NCBI GenBank assembly: GCA_947453145.1
Contig: CANGFA010000003.1
Coordinates: 1 to 64,000 of the forward strand
DNA from: Bacteroidota bacterium
Lineage (GTDB): Bacteria > Bacteroidota > Bacteroidia > Chitinophagales > Chitinophagaceae
DNA: 64,000 bases
Direction: 5' to 3'
The notes under the pieces are model-generated. The model was not told the DNA's origin. It worked only from the letters and a program-made list of their open reading frames with translations, and searched no databases. The translations under genes were made by a program, and so were the position numbers. How positions within the stretch are numbered: the first letter of the stretch is position 1; each line of letters opens with the position of its first letter. Positions 59,866 to 64,000 of the stretch are shown here, piece after piece.

Positions 59866-62232
59866 TTAGGATGCTTTCTTTTTTCTTGCTGTTTTGCGGG
59901 GAGGATTCTTTTTTAATTCTTCAATGATTTCTTTTACTTCCTCAATAGTTAAAGCTTCTACTTTTTCTTGTTGTTCTTTTGTTAATTTAAAATTGCGTAA
60001 TCCCTGTTTAATATATGGGCCATAAGGACCTCTTAATAATTGAATCTTTTCTTTTTCAAATACTTTAATGGTCCGCTCGTCTTTTGCTTTACGTTTTTCT
60101 GCAATCATTGGAGCAAGTTCCTCGAGGCTTACAGTGTAAGGGTCCATTTCCTTATTAAGGGAGTAGAACTTCTTGTCATGAGCCGCGTAGGGCCCAAAAC
60201 GACCAATATTTACGGTTACTTCGCCTTCTTCAAATAAACCAAGGGTTCTTGGCAACTTAAATAGTTCCATTGCTTCCTCAAAACTAATAGTCTCAATACT
60301 TTGAGAGGCTTTTAATTTTGCGAATTTTGGTTTCTCTTCCTCGTCTTGGTGACCAATTTGAACCATTGGCCCATAACGGCCCATTCTTGCTATTACTTTT
60401 TTACCACTCACTGGATCAAAGCCTAATTCTCTTTCTCCTTTAGCGCGTTCTGCATTTTCTAAAGTATGTTCGATGGTTTCGTGGAAGGGGTTGTAAAACT
60501 CCTCCAACATTTTACTCCATTTTAATTTGCCTAATGCAATTTCATCAAACTCGCCTTCAATTTTAGCCGTAAAGCCAAAATCCATTACTTTAGGAAAGTT
60601 TAATTTTAAAAAGTCGGTTACGACTAATCCTAAATCGGTAGGAGAGAGTTTATTTTTCTCCGCACCGGTAATTTCAGAAGCTTGCTCCGTAGTAATTTCA
60701 TCTTTATTATTCAAGGACAAAATTTGATATACTCTTTTGATACCTTCTTTTTCTTTTTTCTCTACATAATTACGCTTCATAATGGTCGTAATAGTAGGTG
60801 CATAAGTAGAAGGGCGTCCAATACCCAATTCCTCTAATTTTTTTACCAAACTTGCTTCGGTAAATCTGGAAGCAGGACGACTAAAGCGCTCTAAGCCAGT
60901 CATGCTTAAAAAATCCAATACCTGGCCTTTGGTTAAAGGCGGAAGTAACTTTTCTTCACCATCGGACGCAAATGCGTCCTCTTCTTCCACTTCATCGTCA
61001 TCTTTACCTTCTAAATATACTTTTAAGAAACCATCAAATTTCATCACTTCACCACTCGCTGTTAAAGTTTCTTTATTGGTAGAGATTTCAATTTTTGCTG
61101 TGGTCTTTTCAAATTGCGCATCACTCATTTGTGAAGCAATTGTTCGTTTCCAAATTAATTCATATAAACGATTGGTGTCTGCATCATCTACCTTAGACTC
61201 ATTCATGTAAGAAGGTCTAATAGCTTCGTGTGCTTCCTGTGCACTCTCATTTTTATTTTTAAACTTTCTAGGTTGATAATAGTTGGCCCCAAAGCTTGAA
61301 TTAATTTCTGCTTTAATAGCTTCCACTGCCGTCTCACTCAAACTAATACTGTCCGTTCTCATGTAAGTGATTTTACCACTTTCATATAATTTTTGAGCTA
61401 GCAACATGGTTTTACTCACACTGTATCCTAATTTCCTAGAAGCTTCTTGTTGTAAGGTAGAAGTAGTGAAAGGTGCAGATGGCGTACGTTTCCCGTCTTT
61501 AACCGTTACGTCCTTAACAGTATAATTGGCACCCTTACATTCATTTAAGAATTTTTCAGCGGCACCAGCAGTGGTTAATTTTTGTGGACCTTCTGCTTTA
61601 AATTTTACTTTCTTTTTATTAATATCTAAAGCAGAGAATAAAGCACTTACTTTAAATACACTCTCTGGAATAAATTGGTTTATTTCTCTTTCTCTTTCTG
61701 CAATTAATCTAACAGCAACACTTTGTACACGACCGGCACTTAAACTTCTTTGCATGCCAATTTTTCTCCATAAAACAGGGCTTAATTCAAAACCCACAAT
61801 TCTATCTAAAATTCTTCTTGCTTGTTGAGCATCTACCAAATCCATATTAATTAAACGTGGATTTTCAACTGCCTTTTTAATAGCAGGTGCAGTAATTTCA
61901 TGGAATACAATACGCTTTGTTTTCTTAGGATCTAAGCCTAAAACTTCCGCTAAATGCCAGCTAATACTTTCTCCTTCGCGGTCCTCATCCGATGCGAGCC
62001 AAACTTCCTTGGCCTTTTTGGTCATGGATTTTAATTCTTTAACCACTTTTTCTTTTTCAGCAGAAACGGTATATCTAGGAGCAAACTTATTTTTTAAGTC
62101 TATCCCCATATCGTTTTTCTCTAAATCACGAATATGACCATAACAACTTCTCACTTCAAACTCTTCACCCAAGATTTTCTCAATGGTCTTAGCCTTTGCA
62201 GGCGACTCAACGATTAGTAAGTTTTTTGACAT
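59866..62232 (-). CDS. topA: DNA topoisomerase I
   Basis: 788 residues from ATG 62232 (a TTG three codons earlier is also in frame). TOPRIM domain (LLIVESPAKAKTIEKIL; DEDREGE metal site). The catalytic Tyr lies in SGKITYMRTDS (around residue 300). The C-terminus has repeated beta-rich TopoI-CTD modules (RMGRYGPMVQIG, IGRFGPYAAHD, RGPYGPYIKQG) instead of Cys4 zinc fingers, then a Lys/Arg-rich tail. It relaxes negative supercoils. There is an acidic loop (DDDEVEEEDAFASDGEE) in the middle. Confidence 0.96.
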   Translation of the reverse strand: MSKNLLIVESPAKAKTIEKILGEEFEVRSCYGHIRDLEKNDMGIDLKNKFAPRYTVSAEKEKVVKELKSMTKKAKEVWLASDEDREGESISWHLAEVLGLDPKKTKRIVFHEITAPAIKKAVENPRLINMDLVDAQQARRILDRIVGFELSPVLWRKIGMQRSLSAGRVQSVAVRLIAEREREINQFIPESVFKVSALFSALDINKKKVKFKAEGPQKLTTAGAAEKFLNECKGANYTVKDVTVKDGKRTPSAPFTTSTLQQEASRKLGYSVSKTMLLAQKLYESGKITYMRTDSISLSETAVEAIKAEINSSFGANYYQPRKFKNKNESAQEAHEAIRPSYMNESKVDDADTNRLYELIWKRTIASQMSDAQFEKTTAKIEISTNKETLTASGEVMKFDGFLKVYLEGKDDDEVEEEDAFASDGEEKLLPPLTKGQVLDFLSMTGLERFSRPASRFTEASLVKKLEELGIGRPSTYAPTITTIMKRNYVEKKEKEGIKRVYQILSLNNKDEITTEQASEITGAEKNKLSPTDLGLVVTDFLKLNFPKVMDFGFTAKIEGEFDEIALGKLKWSKMLEEFYNPFHETIEHTLENAERAKGERELGFDPVSGKKVIARMGRYGPMVQIGHQDEEEKPKFAKLKASQSIETISFEEAMELFKLPRTLGLFEEGEVTVNIGRFGPYAAHDKKFYSLNKEMDPYTVSLEELAPMIAEKRKAKDERTIKVFEKEKIQLLRGPYGPYIKQGLRNFKLTKEQQEKVEALTIEEVKEIIEELKKNPPRKTARKKKAS

Positions 62233-62375
62233 AGTAGTCAACCGCTCCTTCGGGATTTTTATATTGAAAATCAGCTTATTATGAAAAATGTCCTAAGCGC
62301 CTTAATAGTGCCCAAGTCTATTTCTCGTGATGCAATATTATAGTATTAGACTTAAAAAATAAAAATCATCTGTAT

Positions 62376-63245
62376 TTAGGCGCTTAAAAAAGACACAATT
62401 TGCTCCACTATTTCGGGCGTTTTGTATACTTTATTGTGCCCTAATTCTTTGGTAATCAAGAATTTAATATTTTCTGGTGCAGTTGCTCTAAATTTTTCTA
62501 AATCTTTTATAGGACAAACCCGATCCCCTTGGTCATGCACCCATAGTACTTGACCCTTATAATTTTCTAAAGCACGATCCGCCTCAAAATAGGTGATAGG
62601 TAAAGGGGTTAGTTTGATTAAATTGGCAAAAAAGCCTTCTCTCACTGTCTCTGACAAGTGCATCATGTTAAAATAACTTTCAAGGCTTGTGGTGGTTTTA
62701 GTAGCAGGTGCAATGAGTACAAACTTATGGGCTTCTTGATTGGGCATGCTTTCTGCTACCAACGCCAATGTAAGACCTCCCAAAGAATGACCCATAAAAT
62801 GGTCAATAGGGCCACAAACTTTAATAATATTTTCAACAGCGTCTTTGTAAACAGCGGCATTTATATATTTCCCTTCACTTTGGCCATGTGCAGGAGCATC
62901 GAATCCCAAAATTCTAAATCCATTTTTTAATAGGGGCTGAATATATTGGTCGAATTTGTAAAAATAACTAGCATATCCATGACAAATTAATACTGTTTTG
63001 CCATTGGGCTTCTTGGGTTTCCACTCATATCCTTTTATAGTAGTGCCTCCGGTTACCTGAATCGCAATCTTGGTTGCTTGATGGAAGATAGCGGGGGCCT
63101 TGGTTTTTTTATACTTAGGATAGGGGGTGCAAAATAAATTAAATGCGAGTTTGCCTGCAACTGACGGGGAAAGTTTTCCAATGGTCTTAAATTTAGTCCT
63201 TAAATATTGTAGATACATTCTTTCCGAAAAGCCCATTTTTGCCAT
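62376..63245 (-). CDS. Alpha/beta hydrolase (serine aminopeptidase/lysophospholipase-like)
   Basis: 289 residues from ATG 63245 (a GTG two codons earlier is also open). The core has LICHGYASYFYKF, FDAPAHGQSEG, nucleophile elbow GHSLGG, acid VHDQGDRVCP and late His in ELGHNKVYK. No signal peptide is seen, so it is cytoplasmic or membrane-associated. The substrate cannot be read. It is divergent from fdx, whose promoter lies between them. The 130-bp gap to topA holds no gene. Confidence 0.85.
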   Translation of the reverse strand: MAKMGFSERMYLQYLRTKFKTIGKLSPSVAGKLAFNLFCTPYPKYKKTKAPAIFHQATKIAIQVTGGTTIKGYEWKPKKPNGKTVLICHGYASYFYKFDQYIQPLLKNGFRILGFDAPAHGQSEGKYINAAVYKDAVENIIKVCGPIDHFMGHSLGGLTLALVAESMPNQEAHKFVLIAPATKTTTSLESYFNMMHLSETVREGFFANLIKLTPLPITYFEADRALENYKGQVLWVHDQGDRVCPIKDLEKFRATAPENIKFLITKELGHNKVYKTPEIVEQIVSFLSA

Positions 63246-63324
63246 ATGCACGTATTTGGCAGCAAAGATAGTACGTGGTCTGCTGCGGTCTTTGATTTTT
63301 TTTGTATTTCGACAACAAAAAGCC

Positions 63325-63354
63325 TTGATTCAAGAAGGTTTAAAGCTATTTTTG
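63325..63354 (+). promoter_or_regulatory. Bacteroidota-type promoter for fdx-iscX
   Basis: TTG at 63325-63327, a 19-nt spacer, then TATTTTTG at 63347-63354: a perfect consensus match. A short palindrome CTTGATTCAAG (63324-63334) overlaps the -33 region. The predicted 5' UTR is about 15-18 nt. Confidence 0.8.
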
Positions 63355-63376
63355 CAAAAACACATTAGCTATTATT

Positions 63377-63712
63377 ATGTATGCACTTAAAATTAATTTT
63401 GAAGAAAAGGGCTTAGCGCCTGTGGTATTGGAAAATGTAAAAGCAGGAGAAAGTTTATTAGAAGTATTATTAGATGCAGGTATAGAGTTACACCATAACT
63501 GTGGAGCCGTTTGTGCTTGTAGTACCTGTCATTTATATGTGAAGCAAGGAATGGAGTTCTTAGAAGAATTATCAGACAAGGAAGAGGATTTTATTGATAG
63601 AGCAGTAAGCCCAAGAATTGAATCACGTTTAGGTTGTCAATGTGTAATTCAGGAAGGTGCTGGAACCATTGAAGTAACCTTGCCCGATCAAACTCAATTT
63701 TTAGGAGAGTAG
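63377..63712 (+). CDS. fdx: 2Fe-2S ferredoxin, adrenodoxin/ISC type
   Basis: 111 residues. Cluster ligands fit C-x5-C-x2-C...C: NCGAVCACSTCHLYV (around residues 42-56) plus a distal Cys in GCQCVIQ (around residue 90). This is the ISC/adrenodoxin-type pattern used in Fe-S cluster assembly or P450 electron transfer. It is followed by iscX at 48 nt, which supports the Fe-S assembly role. A perfect promoter precedes it. Confidence 0.93.
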   Translation: MYALKINFEEKGLAPVVLENVKAGESLLEVLLDAGIELHHNCGAVCACSTCHLYVKQGMEFLEELSDKEEDFIDRAVSPRIESRLGCQCVIQEGAGTIEVTLPDQTQFLGE

Positions 63713-63760
63713 CAGGGTTTGGGAAATTAAAATTTAAAATCGAAAAAATTATAAAAAGAT

Positions 63761-64000
63761 ATGACGCAGTTTGAACCACCCATTTATTGGAATGACCATG
63801 AAGATATTGCTCAAAAATTATATGAAAAATTTGGAGACGACTACTCTGAATCTAAAATTTATAGAGTACGCTTTACGGATTTGTTGGAGTGGGTTTTAAC
63901 ATTGCCCCATTTTGAAGGTAAAAGAGAGGAATCCAACGAAGGTCATTTAGAGATGATCCAAAGTGCTTGGGTGTATGAGTGGCGTGATAACCAAAAATAA
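63761..64000 (+). CDS. iscX: Fe-S cluster assembly protein IscX
   Basis: 79 residues, complete with its stop at the window edge. It matches the IscX (YfhJ) fold, with the YWNDHEDIAQKLYEKFGDDY start and VRFTDLLEWVLTLPHFEG core. IscX binds IscS and iron and modulates cluster assembly. It is the second gene of the fdx-iscX unit; the rest of any isc/suf system is not in this window. Confidence 0.9.
   Translation: MTQFEPPIYWNDHEDIAQKLYEKFGDDYSESKIYRVRFTDLLEWVLTLPHFEGKREESNEGHLEMIQSAWVYEWRDNQK

Noticed and set aside
62290..62385. Inverted AAGCGCCT/AGGCGCTT pair around 62.29 and 62.38 kb
   Set aside because: Short arms about 75 bp apart with no T tract; chance is likely.

Overview
This 64-kb window reads as chromosomal DNA of a low-GC member of the Bacteroidota, most likely Chitinophagia/Chitinophagaceae; the genus is an inference. 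Four kinds of evidence support this. (1) Type IX secretion genes porQ and porW/sprE, a DUF4270 lipoprotein, DUF3667, GSCFA and head-GIN proteins, and two TonB-dependent receptors are present. (2) Several promoters match the Bacteroidota pattern TTG-N19/20-TAnnTTTG. (3) Shine-Dalgarno sequences are mostly absent. (4) Gene pairs typical of the phylum occur, such as era-der and rfaE2-flippase. Nearly all genes are housekeeping or envelope genes. I see no rRNA, CRISPR array, insertion sequence, prophage or recognisable defence island.

Layout. 1-6.0 kb: a 48-bp tandem repeat array, an FAD-dependent oxidoreductase, rocD, a GT2 glycosyltransferase, tRNA-Gly and tRNA-Leu, and a second tandem array (77-bp unit) built on the same composite element as the first. 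6-14 kb: DUF3667 and mazG, degP and a LuxC-type acyl-CoA reductase, a ferredoxin, then ddl, a PASTA protein, a rhodanese and an S33 lipoprotein. 14-18 kb: a TonB receptor controlled by a TPP riboswitch, a head-GIN beta-helix protein and a small outer-membrane barrel. 18-24.7 kb: initiator tRNA, era, der, a low-complexity lipoprotein, lon and porQ. 24.7-32 kb: a porW-PBP1A operon, then a TM stub resembling the front of M23 peptidases, two ATP-synthase accessory genes without the synthase, and a SprT-like gene. 32-39.5 kb: sucC, yceI, and a tightly packed minus-strand cluster (flippase, rfaE2, ALDH7, S8 peptidase, DinB). 39.6-48.7 kb: a truncated glycogen-synthase-like protein, DUF4270, metK, Nudix, rlmB, GSCFA and penicillin acylase. 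48.8-64 kb: trhO, purC, a TonB receptor, pdhB, lepB, cdd/ogt, a SirB1-type protein, a fatty-acid desaturase, topA, a hydrolase, fdx and iscX.

Shared functions. Envelope and secretion functions (PBP1A, ddl, PASTA, lepB, DegP, PorQ, PorW, rfaE2, TonB receptors) dominate. Quality control (Lon, DegP, SprT-like), translation and RNA modification (Era, Der, RlmB, TrhO) and Fe-S/redox genes (two ferredoxins, IscX) are also represented. Convergent gene pairs are mostly separated by strong bidirectional hairpin terminators.

The most unusual items are: the two tandem arrays that share a hairpin-led architecture but amplify different sub-units; the glycogen-synthase-like protein that lacks the KTGGL motif and a second Rossmann domain; the TM stub without an M23 catalytic domain next to orphan AtpZ/AtpI-like genes; apparently leaderless promoters at porQ and rlmB; and phased direct repeats before an outer-membrane protein gene. 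No single spectacular new system is evident.
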